Positions 54,429 through 62,899 of a stretch of 64,000 nucleotides of DNA are shown here, piece by piece (position 1 is the first letter of the stretch; each line of letters begins with the position of its first letter). Made by a program: the position numbers and the translations under genes. The notes under the pieces were generated by a model that did no database searches, was not told the origin of the DNA, and was given only the letters and a program-made list of their open reading frames with translations. The DNA is from JAEZPW01 sp035629075 (GTDB taxonomy: Bacteria > Acidobacteriota > Terriglobia > Terriglobales > Acidobacteriaceae), in NCBI GenBank assembly GCA_035629075.1, contig DASPIK010000104.1, positions 1 through 64,000 of the forward strand. Reading direction: 5' to 3'.

Positions 54429-56516
54429 TCACCTGACCACCGCACTAGCCACTGGTCCAACGCGCCTTGGCGCCAGCTTCACCCTGAACCTGCCCGCCCC
54501 CAAGTGCTCCTCTCCTTCCTTGGGTTCGCTCCACACGCCGCCAATCTCGGCATATTCCGATCCTGCCGTGCTGCTTTCGGGCCTTCTGTTTTTAGCGGAC
54601 TTATCCGTCGCCGGCGTCTTTGCATCGACTGCCTGGATATGTGAAACCGCCTGGCTGTTCTCCGGAGTGCCCGGCTTGAACTTCTCGGCATACTTAACGT
54701 CGCGCTTCTTCTGCTTCTCGACGTACGCCTTAATCACCTCGGAAGCAATGCGCGCAGCAAGATAGCCGTGTTCTCCCTGTTCCACAAGGACGGAAACCAC
54801 AATTTCAGGGTTTCTCCGCGGCGTCACTCCCACGAACCAGCCGTTATCTCTGAATCTGGACCTGTCACCCGAAAGCTTAGCCAGCGCGGCATTCGAAATC
54901 GTCTGGGCCGAGCCGGTCTTCCCAGCGAAGTCGATATTGTTCAGGTGTGCGCTCGGCGCTGTTCCGACCGGGTTGACCACGTTCTGCATGGCATCGGTGA
55001 TCACTTCCCAATTCTTCGCGTCGATGGGAACCTGTGCCAATTCCGGCACCGTCGTGTTCAGGTTGTGCTTCATCTCTGCCGGAATGTCATCGGAGTACGC
55101 CACGTGAGGGCGAACCAACCTGCCGCCGGTCGTGATTGCCCCGATTGCCCTCATCAGTTGTACTGGTGAAGTAGCCACAGCGCCCTGCCCGATCGCAACA
55201 GAGATGGTCTCCCCTGCATACCACTTCTGCTTAAACGTCTTAATCTTCCACTGCTCGGAGGGCATCACTCCATTTACTTCCTGGGGTAAATCGATACCGG
55301 TCTTCTGCCCGAGACCAAACATCGTCGCGTACTTGGCAATCCTTCCGATCCCCAGCCGCTCGCCCAGCGTGTAGAAGAATGTGTCACAGGACTGGTATAT
55401 CGCCTTGCTTAGGTCAACTGACCCGTGGGCAGGCGCGTTGCCTGACACCCAGCATTTGAAGAATCGTCCGTAAAAGGTCCCGCCTGCGCCGCAGTTCACC
55501 CGCATGTCCTGGGTGATCCCTTCCTGTGCACCGGCGACTGCCATGACGATCTTGAAAACCGAGCCCGGCGCAAGTTGTGCCTGGATCGCCTTATTCAGCA
55601 GCGGCTTCGCAGGATCGGTGATGAGAGCATTCCATTCTTTGCGACTTATACGGACCGCAAACGAATTTGGATCGAACGTCGGCCGGCTCACCATTGCCAG
55701 GACCTCACCCGTACGCGGGTCCATCGCGACAATGGCTCCGTTCTTGCCTTCCAAAGCCTGCTCAGCGGCGATTTGAATGTCGAGGTCGATCGTGAGTTTC
55801 AGCGGCTTTCCCGGAACCGCCGGGGTCTCGCTCATCACCCCTACTTCCTTGCCACGAGCCGTGACAATCGCGTTTCGAGATCCGTTCTTGCCCATCAGCA
55901 GGTCGTTATACTGGCGCTCAACACCGCTCATTCCCACCACGTCGCCAGGGTTGTAGAACTCAAAGGCCGCCATGTTGAGCATCTCATCGCTCACCTCGCC
56001 CACATAGCCAATCAGGTGCGCCATGAACCCGTTTTTCGGATACAAACGCCGGTGCGACATGATCGTGTCGAGTTCCGGTAGTTCGTTCCTGTGGGCTTCT
56101 ATAAACGCCAATTCATCGGGCGTAATGTCGTCTTTCAGGATGATGGGCTTGTACGACGGCGATTTCGCAAACTTCGCGATACGGTCGCGGACTTCCTGTG
56201 GGTCCATGTGCAACCCAGCGGCGATCTTGTCCGCATCCGCGTAGAGATCCTTCATCTGATCGCGCAGCAGCAATGCGGAGAACGAAGGATAGTTGTCTAC
56301 GATTGTGCGCCCCTCGCGGTCGAGGATTCTCCCGCGCGGTGCAAGGATGGGTATCTGGCGAACGCGATTCTGTTCGGCGAGCCGAGCGTAGTATTCGTTG
56401 TCCGCGACCTGCAAGCGCCAAAGTCCGTATCCAAGTATCAAGAAGATCGCCAGGATCACGTACTGGACGACCGCCAGTCTGAACTGTGGGACTTTGTCTT
56501 CGCGACCGAACAACAT
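54429..56516 (-). CDS. mrdA: Penicillin-binding protein 2 (elongasome transpeptidase)
   Basis: This 695-residue class B PBP has a single N-terminal membrane helix (~14-35), a pedestal domain (~60-230) and a transpeptidase domain (~250-615). Catalytic motifs are SVFK (in LAPGSVFKIV), SCD (in YQSCDTFFY) and KTG (in FAGKTGSAQT). The SCD form is typical of PBP2. A C-terminal extension of about 70 residues is rich in charged and polar residues. It acts with RodA in sidewall peptidoglycan synthesis. Confidence 0.96.
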   Translation of the reverse strand: MLFGREDKVPQFRLAVVQYVILAIFLILGYGLWRLQVADNEYYARLAEQNRVRQIPILAPRGRILDREGRTIVDNYPSFSALLLRDQMKDLYADADKIAAGLHMDPQEVRDRIAKFAKSPSYKPIILKDDITPDELAFIEAHRNELPELDTIMSHRRLYPKNGFMAHLIGYVGEVSDEMLNMAAFEFYNPGDVVGMSGVERQYNDLLMGKNGSRNAIVTARGKEVGVMSETPAVPGKPLKLTIDLDIQIAAEQALEGKNGAIVAMDPRTGEVLAMVSRPTFDPNSFAVRISRKEWNALITDPAKPLLNKAIQAQLAPGSVFKIVMAVAGAQEGITQDMRVNCGAGGTFYGRFFKCWVSGNAPAHGSVDLSKAIYQSCDTFFYTLGERLGIGRIAKYATMFGLGQKTGIDLPQEVNGVMPSEQWKIKTFKQKWYAGETISVAIGQGAVATSPVQLMRAIGAITTGGRLVRPHVAYSDDIPAEMKHNLNTTVPELAQVPIDAKNWEVITDAMQNVVNPVGTAPSAHLNNIDFAGKTGSAQTISNAALAKLSGDRSRFRDNGWFVGVTPRRNPEIVVSVLVEQGEHGYLAARIASEVIKAYVEKQKKRDVKYAEKFKPGTPENSQAVSHIQAVDAKTPATDKSAKNRRPESSTAGSEYAEIGGVWSEPKEGEEHLGAGRFRVKLAPRRVGPVASAVVR

Positions 56517-56901
56517 AACCGTTCGCTGGCGCGCTTGTTACATTCAAAACGATCGCCAGCTTCTCTCTTCAGTAAACCCAATCGATGCTTCGCAACGCTA
56601 ACTTAACCAGTAACTTGGCATTGCCAAGCCCGCGATCGGCCTACCTTTAAATTTGCGTTCAGTGTAGCAGGATTTACACTCCCGTTTCGAGCGAGTCCAG
56701 AGTCTATTTCGCCTCAGCACACCTCAGGTACACACCTGACCCACTCAGGCCGATCTGGACACATGCGAACGCACTGTGTTTTTCAATCGTAAATCACGGC
56801 AGATCAATACATCCTTGGTGGGTTGACCATCCTGCTTCCCTGCCTTAAAATACGAGATTCAGTTCACTTGCAGATTTCCGCTGAGGAAGATTCAGGAGTT
56901 T
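56517..56901. other. Divergent regulatory region between mrdA and rpsT
   Basis: These 385 bases contain the rpsT promoter (listed separately) and three short dyads: CTTGGCA-T-TGCCAAG at 56614-56628, AGTGTA-N8-TACACT at 56661-56680 and TCAGGT-ACAC-ACCTGA at 56724-56739. Any of these might bind regulators of mrdA or rpsT. No coding frame is supported. Confidence 0.45.
56823..56851 (+). promoter_or_regulatory. Sigma70-type promoter of rpsT
   Basis: TTGACC (56823-56828) and TAAAAT (56846-56851) are exactly 17 bases apart, each matching consensus at five of six positions. It lies about 50 bases before the rpsT start, fitting strong ribosomal-protein expression. Confidence 0.75.
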
Positions 56902-57180
56902 ATGGCAAATCATTTTTCGGCTTTGAAGCGCGCCCGGCAAACCGAGAAGCGCACTGCTATCAATCGTGCGAACAAATCGCACCTGCGCCTCGCCCTGCGT
57001 CGTTTCCGCGAAGCCGTTGCGACTGGCAACAAGGAAGCTGCTGAGCAGCAGTACCGGCAGGCCGTTTCCGTCCTGGATAAGGCGACCCAGAAGGGCGTCA
57101 TTCACGACAATACCGCTTCCCGCTATAAATCGCGCTTGCACGCACGTTTGAAAGCAATTGGCGAAACGCCGGCTAAGTAG
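56902..57180 (+). CDS. rpsT: 30S ribosomal protein S20
   Basis: This 92-residue basic protein has the S20 pattern: FSALKRARQTEKRTAINRAN (in part) at the start, LRLALRRFREAV in the middle, and VIHDNTASRYKSRLHARL towards the end, all helical, as expected for a protein that binds 16S rRNA. AGGAG precedes the ATG. It has its own promoter and a following hairpin, so it is likely monocistronic. Confidence 0.97.
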   Translation: MANHFSALKRARQTEKRTAINRANKSHLRLALRRFREAVATGNKEAAEQQYRQAVSVLDKATQKGVIHDNTASRYKSRLHARLKAIGETPAK

Positions 57181-57202
57181 CAGAGTTTTCCTCCATTAGG
57201 TG

Positions 57203-57236
57203 ACGGCAAGCCGCATGGCTTGCCGTTGTGCTTTGC
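57203..57236 (+). terminator. Terminator-like hairpin after rpsT
   Basis: ACGGCAAGCC (57203-57212) and GGCTTGCCGT (57217-57226) form a perfect 10-bp stem with a 4-base loop, 23 bases past rpsT. The following tract is only moderately T-rich (TGTGCTTTGC). Confidence 0.65.
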
Positions 57237-57375
57237 TCATTTCTCAACATCTTCCTCGCTGCACCCTGACTCGCGCCAAACGGCACTCGAAGGAACGGCC
57301 GCGCGAACATCTCGTTGAGCAGTCGCATTTTGCTCCAGTCCTCCCGACCTCGCGGCTTATAATTGAATATTCCTC

Positions 57376-58047
57376 ATGGTCAGAGACGGCATTCATTACG
57401 CGCTTGGCTTGTTCGCAGTGGCCGTTGTCGTAGGATGGCTCGCTTCCCCGGCTTGGGCTGCGCTTCCGCTGCTTCTCGCCGCATTCTTTCTCTGGTTCTT
57501 TAGAGATCCCGAGCGAGAGATTCCTGGCGAAGCCGGTCTCATTGTTTCCCCCGCTGACGGTAAGGTCACAGACGTTTCGACGATCGAATGGGGCGGCGCT
57601 CCTCGCAAGCGGATCAGCATCTTTCTTAACGTTTTCGATGTCCACGTAAACCGCTCCCCCATTGCCGGCGTTATTGCTTCATCGGAATACCGGCGCGGCA
57701 AGTTCGGAAACGCTATGGGGGCGATATCCTCCGAGCAGAACGAGCAAAATATCGTCACGGTAAATGGCGAAGGACAGACGCTCGTTTTCAAACAGATCGC
57801 CGGTTTGCTCGCGCGTCGGGTCGTGTTCACGAAAAAGATCGGGGACCCGGTTGCACGTGGCGAGCGTATCGGTCTAATGAAGTTCAGCTCACGGATGGAC
57901 GTCATTATGGAGCCCACCGTCGCACTCCGGGTGAAGGTCGGCGACCGGGTCCGCGGCGGGTCCACCGTACTGGCCGACTTCCAGCCGGCTGCCCCTGAAG
58001 CTGTTGGCGCCGGTTCATCCGAGCTCCGGGAGAATGGAAAAGCATGA
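57376..58047 (+). CDS. psd: Phosphatidylserine decarboxylase proenzyme (short type)
   Basis: This 223-residue enzyme makes phosphatidylethanolamine. It has a hydrophobic N-terminus (two helices, ~10-45), a VSPADGKVTDV segment, FLNVFDVHVNRSPIAGVI with the active-site His, and the self-cleavage motif GGST near residue 195, where Ser becomes the pyruvoyl group. The short length matches the PSD-A type. Its stop overlaps the pssA start (ATGA), so the two consecutive steps of PE synthesis are translationally coupled. Confidence 0.95.
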   Translation: MVRDGIHYALGLFAVAVVVGWLASPAWAALPLLLAAFFLWFFRDPEREIPGEAGLIVSPADGKVTDVSTIEWGGAPRKRISIFLNVFDVHVNRSPIAGVIASSEYRRGKFGNAMGAISSEQNEQNIVTVNGEGQTLVFKQIAGLLARRVVFTKKIGDPVARGERIGLMKFSSRMDVIMEPTVALRVKVGDRVRGGSTVLADFQPAAPEAVGAGSSELRENGKA

Positions 58048-58928
58048 GTGTCGAAGGGAAATTAGAGCTTGGCAGCTTAGTTCAGCCACGGCGCAAGAAC
58101 GGGCGGTTCCGCAAGGGCATGTATATTCTCCCTTCGCTGTTCACCAGCCTCAACATAGCTGCGGGCTATTACGCGATCTCCCAGGCGGTTCAGGGCAGTG
58201 TCGCAGAACCGTGGCACTTCGACGTTGCAGCCAAGGCAATTGGGTTTGCCATACTCTTCGACGGGTTAGACGGTCGCATTGCGCGCATGACCAACACAAC
58301 CAGCGATTTCGGCCGTGAACTGGACTCGCTGGCCGACGTCATCACGTTCGGTCTTGCTCCCGCGATCCTTGCTTGGATATGGGGGTTCCGGCTTCTTCCG
58401 CTGGACATCAATGCTGATCTTCGGTCACGCCTCATACAGTTGGGTGCCATCGCGACTTTCTTATTCCTAATAGCTGGGGCCTCGCGATTGGCCCGTTTTA
58501 ACATTCAGAAAAACCCGCAGCCTTCGAATCCCGGCAGGCCCGGCAAGAAGTACTTCGTCGGTATGCCCATACCTGCTGGCGCGGGCGTGATTGCCGCCGT
58601 GGTTCATTTTGCCGATGGCCAGCCACTCACGGCGTGGTGGGAAGCTGCGGTGTGGGTAGTATTCGTAATCGCAGTAGGATTTTTGATGGTCAGCACCTGG
58701 CGCTTTTATAGCTTCAAAGACATCGATTTGCGCCACCGCCATCCGTTCCACCTCATAATTCTGATCGGCGGCTTGATCGCTGGGACGTGGTTCTTCTCGC
58801 AATACGTACTTTTCTTCCTGGCACTGGCGTACATGCTGTCAGGCGTGCTGGCCCGCCTCTTCTACGTCTTCCGGCGGCCCACAGCGCCTCCGCCTCCGCC
58901 ATATAGGGAAGCTTCGGAACTTCAATGA
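58044..58928 (+). CDS. pssA: CDP-diacylglycerol-serine O-phosphatidyltransferase
   Basis: This 294-residue integral membrane enzyme makes phosphatidylserine from CDP-diacylglycerol. The CDP-alcohol phosphatidyltransferase motif is complete: DGLDGRIARMTNTTSDFGRE followed by LDSLADV (D-x2-DG-x2-AR-x8-G-x3-D-x3-D). About 7-8 membrane helices are predicted. It overlaps psd upstream by 4 bases and the following ASADH-like gene by 4 bases. Confidence 0.95.
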   Translation: MSVEGKLELGSLVQPRRKNGRFRKGMYILPSLFTSLNIAAGYYAISQAVQGSVAEPWHFDVAAKAIGFAILFDGLDGRIARMTNTTSDFGRELDSLADVITFGLAPAILAWIWGFRLLPLDINADLRSRLIQLGAIATFLFLIAGASRLARFNIQKNPQPSNPGRPGKKYFVGMPIPAGAGVIAAVVHFADGQPLTAWWEAAVWVVFVIAVGFLMVSTWRFYSFKDIDLRHRHPFHLIILIGGLIAGTWFFSQYVLFFLALAYMLSGVLARLFYVFRRPTAPPPPPYREASELQ

Positions 58929-59953
58929 AATCTGGAATGTTTCGTGTAGCCATCGTAGGCGCCGCCACGCTCAAGGGTAAAGAAGTGGCTGACGTGCTGA
59001 ATGACCGCAACTTCCCGTCGGACGTCCGCCTCCTCGATGACGAGGAGTCGCTGGGCCAGCTCGAAGCTGTTGGCGAGGAAGTGAGCTTCGTTCAGAGTGT
59101 CGCGCGTGACCAGTTCACCGGAGTGGACTTCGCCTTCTTCGCTTCGGAAGAAGCATTTACGAAGCGAAACTGGGTGCTGGCCAAAGACGCAGGTTGCGCC
59201 ATCATTGACCTCTCCTATGCACTGGAAAACGAGCCCGGTGCCACCGTGCGCTCGCCATGGCTGGAGCGTGAACTCAGCCAGCCGATCACACCCGAACTGC
59301 AGCCTGCGCCTGTGATCGCGGCCCATCCGGCGGCACAAGTTTTAGCCTTGCTCTTGACGCGAGCTGCACATTTGCGGCGTTTGCGAACAGTAGCGGCAGT
59401 GGTCATCGAACCCGCTTCTGAGCACGGCCGGCGTGGCATGGACGAACTCCACGAACAAACCGTCAACCTGCTGTCATTCCGTGAGTTGCCGAAGCAAGTT
59501 TTCGACGCGCAGGTGGCCTTCAACATGATCGCCCGGTACGGTGAGAAGTCTTCACCGACCATGGAATCTGTGGAAGCGAGAATCCTGCGCCATTTCAAGA
59601 AGATCACGGCAGAAGGCGCCGTCGTACCTTCGCTGATGCTCGTTCAGGCTCCCAGCTTTCACGGGCACGCCTTCTCTGTTTACATTGAGACCGACGATCC
59701 GGCTTCGGCTGGCGACTTGGCACAGGCATTGACGGGCGACCACGTGACCGTAGCCCGAGTGGCGGAAGATTCCCCCAGCAATGTCAATGCCGCCGGGCAG
59801 GAGGGGATTTTGGTTTCGGTGCGCCGTGACGCCGAGCGCGAAAATGGATTCTGGCTCTGGGCTGCTGCTGATAACCTCAGGGTCATCGCGAATACTGCCG
59901 TCGAATGTGCTGAAAGCCTTATGGCCGCGCGCCCGAAAGGCAAGGTTCAATGA
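58925..59953 (+). CDS. Aspartate-semialdehyde-dehydrogenase-like protein without the catalytic Cys
   Basis: This 342-residue protein has the ASADH/Usg-1 layout: an N-terminal Rossmann loop (VAIVGAATLKGKEVADVL), an IIDLSYALENEP segment, and a C-terminal domain with PSFHGHAFSV, corresponding to the family's GH region. Where true ASADH has NPNC, this protein has HPAAQ (134-138), so the nucleophile is replaced by Ala. It resembles the Usg-1 group of inactive paralogues. Dehydrogenase activity is therefore unlikely. It overlaps pssA and lptE by 4 bases each, tying it to lipid and LPS genes. Confidence 0.85.
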   Translation: MKSGMFRVAIVGAATLKGKEVADVLNDRNFPSDVRLLDDEESLGQLEAVGEEVSFVQSVARDQFTGVDFAFFASEEAFTKRNWVLAKDAGCAIIDLSYALENEPGATVRSPWLERELSQPITPELQPAPVIAAHPAAQVLALLLTRAAHLRRLRTVAAVVIEPASEHGRRGMDELHEQTVNLLSFRELPKQVFDAQVAFNMIARYGEKSSPTMESVEARILRHFKKITAEGAVVPSLMLVQAPSFHGHAFSVYIETDDPASAGDLAQALTGDHVTVARVAEDSPSNVNAAGQEGILVSVRRDAERENGFWLWAAADNLRVIANTAVECAESLMAARPKGKVQ

Positions 59954-60483
59954 ATCGACCCAGGCGGTGGGCTGCTGCCTGTTCGTTGCTGGTCATCAGT
60001 ATCGGCATGACCGCCTGCGGGTACCGCGTCGCGGGTAAGGCGAGTCGCCTCCCCACCCACGTGCGCACAATCACCATTCCTGCGTTCGTCAATCAGACGC
60101 AGCAATATAAGCTTGAACAGATTCTCACTCAGGCCGTGGTGCGTGAATTCGTGACGCGCACACAGTACCGTATCGTCAGCCAGCCGGAAACCGAAGGCGA
60201 CGCAATCCTGACCGGAGCTGTCACCAATGTGCAGATCGCGCCTGTCACCTTCGACTCCAGAACAGGCCGAGCGTCCACAGTTTTAGTTGCGATTGCGATG
60301 AGGGTTCGGCTTGCAGATCGACAGGGACACACGATTTTCGAGAATCCGAACTACGTCTTCCGCGAGCAGTACCAAGTCTCGCGCGAGCTCTCAAGCTTCT
60401 TTCAGGAAGAAGGTCCAGCGATGGACCGCCTGTCGCGCGAGTTCGCTCGCACGTTGGTGAGCAACGTACTGGAGGCGTTCTGA
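59950..60483 (+). CDS. lptE: LPS-assembly lipoprotein LptE-like
   Basis: This 177-residue lipoprotein has lipobox MTAC (Cys23) followed by GYRVAGK, the usual start of mature LptE. The core alternates strands and helices as in LptE (TITIPAFVNQTQQYKLEQIL in part). LptE plugs the LptD barrel and helps insert LPS in the outer leaflet. It overlaps the ASADH-like gene (ATGA) and its last base is the first base of holA's ATG, a common lptE-holA pairing. Confidence 0.88.
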   Translation: MNRPRRWAAACSLLVISIGMTACGYRVAGKASRLPTHVRTITIPAFVNQTQQYKLEQILTQAVVREFVTRTQYRIVSQPETEGDAILTGAVTNVQIAPVTFDSRTGRASTVLVAIAMRVRLADRQGHTIFENPNYVFREQYQVSRELSSFFQEEGPAMDRLSREFARTLVSNVLEAF

Positions 60484-61607
60484 TGCGGAGTTTCGCCCCC
60501 ACTGAGCGCTTCGTTTCCGACGTCAAAGCGCGCAAGATGAAGCCGGCTTACGTGCTGGTCGGCGACGAGGCTTTCTTTCGCAAAAGGTGCCGCGATGCAG
60601 TGCTTCAGCATCTAGTTCCGACCGAAATGCGCGAGTTCTGCCTTTACGAGATGGATCTCGCCGAATCCGACCTTGTCGAAGTGCTCGACCGCGCGCGCAC
60701 CCCGTCGCTCATGGCGCCGTTCCAAGTGTTCTTCGTTCGTGGCGTGAAGCAGCTCTATGGGCGCGGTTCCCACGACAACGAATTCAAAGCGATTGAGGAG
60801 TACTGCGCAAACCCGAATCCTGACGCTCTGATCGTGTTCATCGCCGACCACCTGAACATCCCAGCCGACCTGCGCCGCATGGATCTCGACGACAAAAACC
60901 GCTTCGAGCGCATCCGCGAAACGCTTGGCCAATATTGTGGAATCGTGGAACTGGCCCGGGTCGAAGAGAGTGAGGCCATGCGCTGGGCGATCGAGACGGC
61001 AAGCGCGCATTCCGTCAAAGTGGACAACGATGCTGCCCGCGAGCTCGTTGACGCACTTGGCGGCGATATGATGATGATCGCCAATGAGTTGGAGAAGCTG
61101 ACCCTTTACGTCGGCGAGAAGAAGCGAATCACGCTGGGCGACGTTGAAACCATGGTGCTGGCGGCCAAGCAGCGCTCCTTCTACGAACTGACGGATGCAA
61201 TTTCTGCGAAGAACCGCGTGAAGGCTCTTGAGGTGCTGGAGGCGATCATCTCCACCGGTGATGGCGACGAGGCGGCCATAGGGCACCTCTACATGTTGGC
61301 GAAAACCTATCGCCAGATGCTCGTAATTTCTGAAAAGAACGTTAGGGATTCACGCGCGCTCTGGCAGGTTCTTTGGCAGGGGTTCCGTGTACCGCCGTTT
61401 GCTGCCGAGGACGTGATCCGTCAAGCACGCCGCTTCAAGTCACGCCGGGAACTGACCAGAGGATTGCGCCTGATCGCCAAAGCAGACTTGGCATTGCGGT
61501 CGAATCCGCCCAGCAAGCGCTTCATTCTTGAGAAGCTCGTGCTTGATCTCAGCTCGGAAATGCCAGTAATGACCGCGCCTTGGCAGCAACAAGAACTGCT
61601 CGTTTGA
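60483..61607 (+). CDS. holA: DNA polymerase III subunit delta
   Basis: This 374-residue subunit opens the sliding clamp as part of the clamp loader. The N-terminal AAA+-like domain starts with PAYVLVGDEAFFRKRCRDAV (in part) and has the pattern LMAPFQVFFVRG. The three-domain layout matches HolA: domain II near 150-215 (LVDALGGDMMMIANELEKL in part) and helical collar domain III to the end. The start overlaps the lptE stop (TGATG). Confidence 0.95.
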   Translation: MRSFAPTERFVSDVKARKMKPAYVLVGDEAFFRKRCRDAVLQHLVPTEMREFCLYEMDLAESDLVEVLDRARTPSLMAPFQVFFVRGVKQLYGRGSHDNEFKAIEEYCANPNPDALIVFIADHLNIPADLRRMDLDDKNRFERIRETLGQYCGIVELARVEESEAMRWAIETASAHSVKVDNDAARELVDALGGDMMMIANELEKLTLYVGEKKRITLGDVETMVLAAKQRSFYELTDAISAKNRVKALEVLEAIISTGDGDEAAIGHLYMLAKTYRQMLVISEKNVRDSRALWQVLWQGFRVPPFAAEDVIRQARRFKSRRELTRGLRLIAKADLALRSNPPSKRFILEKLVLDLSSEMPVMTAPWQQQELLV

Positions 61608-61631
61608 CGACTCGTACCACCACCCTCGGAA

Positions 61632-61664
61632 AACTGAGAGCTGCCAACTGAGAGCTGAAAGCTG
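61632..61664. repeat. Direct repeat AACTGAGAGCTG
   Basis: AACTGAGAGCTG occurs at 61632-61643 and 61646-61657, followed by a partial AAAGCTG copy. It lies in the 165-base gap after holA and may be part of a low-complexity interspersed family. Confidence 0.5.
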
Positions 61665-61720
61665 TTTTCTTCCCGGCTTGTCCACGCCTCGCTAATCACC
61701 TATCACTAATGCGCCCTACA

Positions 61721-61753
61721 AAACACAAAGCCCCCAGCGTTTCCGCCGGGGGC
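61721..61753 (-). terminator. Rho-independent terminator after the DUF465 gene
   Basis: GCCCCC (61730-61735) pairs with GGGGGC (61748-61753), with an inner GC pair and a T-rich tract on the minus strand (TTTGTGTTTTG), 20 bases past the DUF465 stop. Confidence 0.75.
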
Positions 61754-61772
61754 GAAGAATTCGTGACAGGTA

Positions 61773-62000
61773 TTAAGCGACCTGATTATTCTGCCTGAAC
61801 TGTCGCTCGAGCTCCTCCATCTGATCCTTGAGCTTCAGTTTTAGCTTTTTGAGCCGTACCTCTTCAACCTTCTCATCATCGGAAAGATACTTGTTGGTGG
61901 AAAGTGACTCGAGACGCTGAGAATATTGCGCGTGCTCCTGCGCCAGACGACGGAATTCCTCGTTGTTGGCCATGAGCAGGTCGCGTACCTGAGAAGCCAT
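61773..62000 (-). CDS. DUF465 (YdcH-type) small coiled-coil protein
   Basis: This 75-residue protein is a two-helix hairpin of the DUF465/YdcH family: LMANNEEFRRLAQEHAQYSQ (in part), then LSTNKYLSDDEKVEEVRLKK (in part). The cellular role of the family is not established. ATG 62000 is preferred over ATG 62009 because the AGGAGG site abuts the latter and is about 10 bases from the former. It is monocistronic with its own terminator. Confidence 0.85.
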   Translation of the reverse strand: MASQVRDLLMANNEEFRRLAQEHAQYSQRLESLSTNKYLSDDEKVEEVRLKKLKLKLKDQMEELERQFRQNNQVA

Positions 62001-62135
62001 CCAGTACATCCCTCCTGGTTAGTGCCGGAACCCAAACACGCTATCACACGCCCTGCACTGCTTCAATCCCTTACAAGAGTTACCAACGTCAGGTGAGCTA
62101 ACCACAAATCCTGTGCTGGCGTGCTGGCCCAAGGC

Positions 62136-62654
62136 TTACCTTGTTCGAATTTCGCTATCCTCTGAACGAATGTCGAGGCGATACACTACCGCGTCTTCGA
62201 GCGGCTGAGAATAGTACGATCTCCGGCGTCCGGCAATTGTGAATCCACACTTCTCATATAGCGATCGCGCCGATCTGTTCGACTCACGTACTTCCAGGAA
62301 CACAGTGGTCTCACCCCGCCGCCTTACCCTATCAACGAATGCCTCGACCAGTCGCGATCCTAGTCCGCGGCCTCGTGCGTCTTCGGCCACTACAACGTTC
62401 TCTATCTCCCAATCGCTGCCAAGGTTGACGGCTACTAGAAAGCCGACGACACGAGTCTCCGCCTCCAGCACTAGTGCCACTCGCGGAACAGCGCCCCGAT
62501 CAAAAATTCGTGCGTAGTCATCCGGACGCCAGTGGGCTGCTGTGGGTGCTGTGCGTTCCAGCTCCACAATCGCCGCCACGTCCGAAAAAACTGCTTGCCG
62601 AACCACTATCGACTCTGGCGCACTACTCTCGTGTTCGCCTGTCAAGTACTTCAC
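62136..62654 (-). CDS. rimI: Ribosomal-protein-alanine N-acetyltransferase-like GNAT
   Basis: This 172-residue GNAT protein has the acetyl-CoA loop in VVAEDARGRGLGSRLVEAFV (residues ~88-107), then FLEVRESNRSARSLYEKCGF (in part), the RimI hallmark. It probably acetylates the N-terminus of S18 or a similar protein, though generic GNAT specificity remains possible. It starts with GTG at 62654, with an AAGGACGGGA site just upstream. Confidence 0.88.
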   Translation of the reverse strand: MKYLTGEHESSAPESIVVRQAVFSDVAAIVELERTAPTAAHWRPDDYARIFDRGAVPRVALVLEAETRVVGFLVAVNLGSDWEIENVVVAEDARGRGLGSRLVEAFVDRVRRRGETTVFLEVRESNRSARSLYEKCGFTIAGRRRSYYSQPLEDAVVYRLDIRSEDSEIRTR

Positions 62655-62810
62655 TCCCGTCCTTCTCTTGTAAGCCTACGAATCCATTCCCAAAACAATG
62701 TACGCGCCCCTGTCGGTTTTCGCGATTGCAGCAGCTATCATCGAGGTAGGGAGTGCGAACACCTGCTAATCAACTCCAGATGGGCGCCCACGCCGTCAGT
62801 AACCGCTTTT

Positions 62811-62828
62811 CTGACAATATATTGGCAG
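62811..62828. promoter_or_regulatory. Near-perfect dyad between rimI and meaB
   Basis: CTGACAATATATTGGCAG is an 18-base palindrome with one mismatched pair, centred on CAATATATTG, in the 245-base divergent gap. It could be an operator for meaB, rimI or both. The binding protein is unknown. Confidence 0.4.
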
Positions 62829-62899
62829 CAACCACCCTGTTTTCGACATATCCAGGGGAGGGTGGGTCCGCCTAAGGATTCGTGGGCATTCCGTAATCA

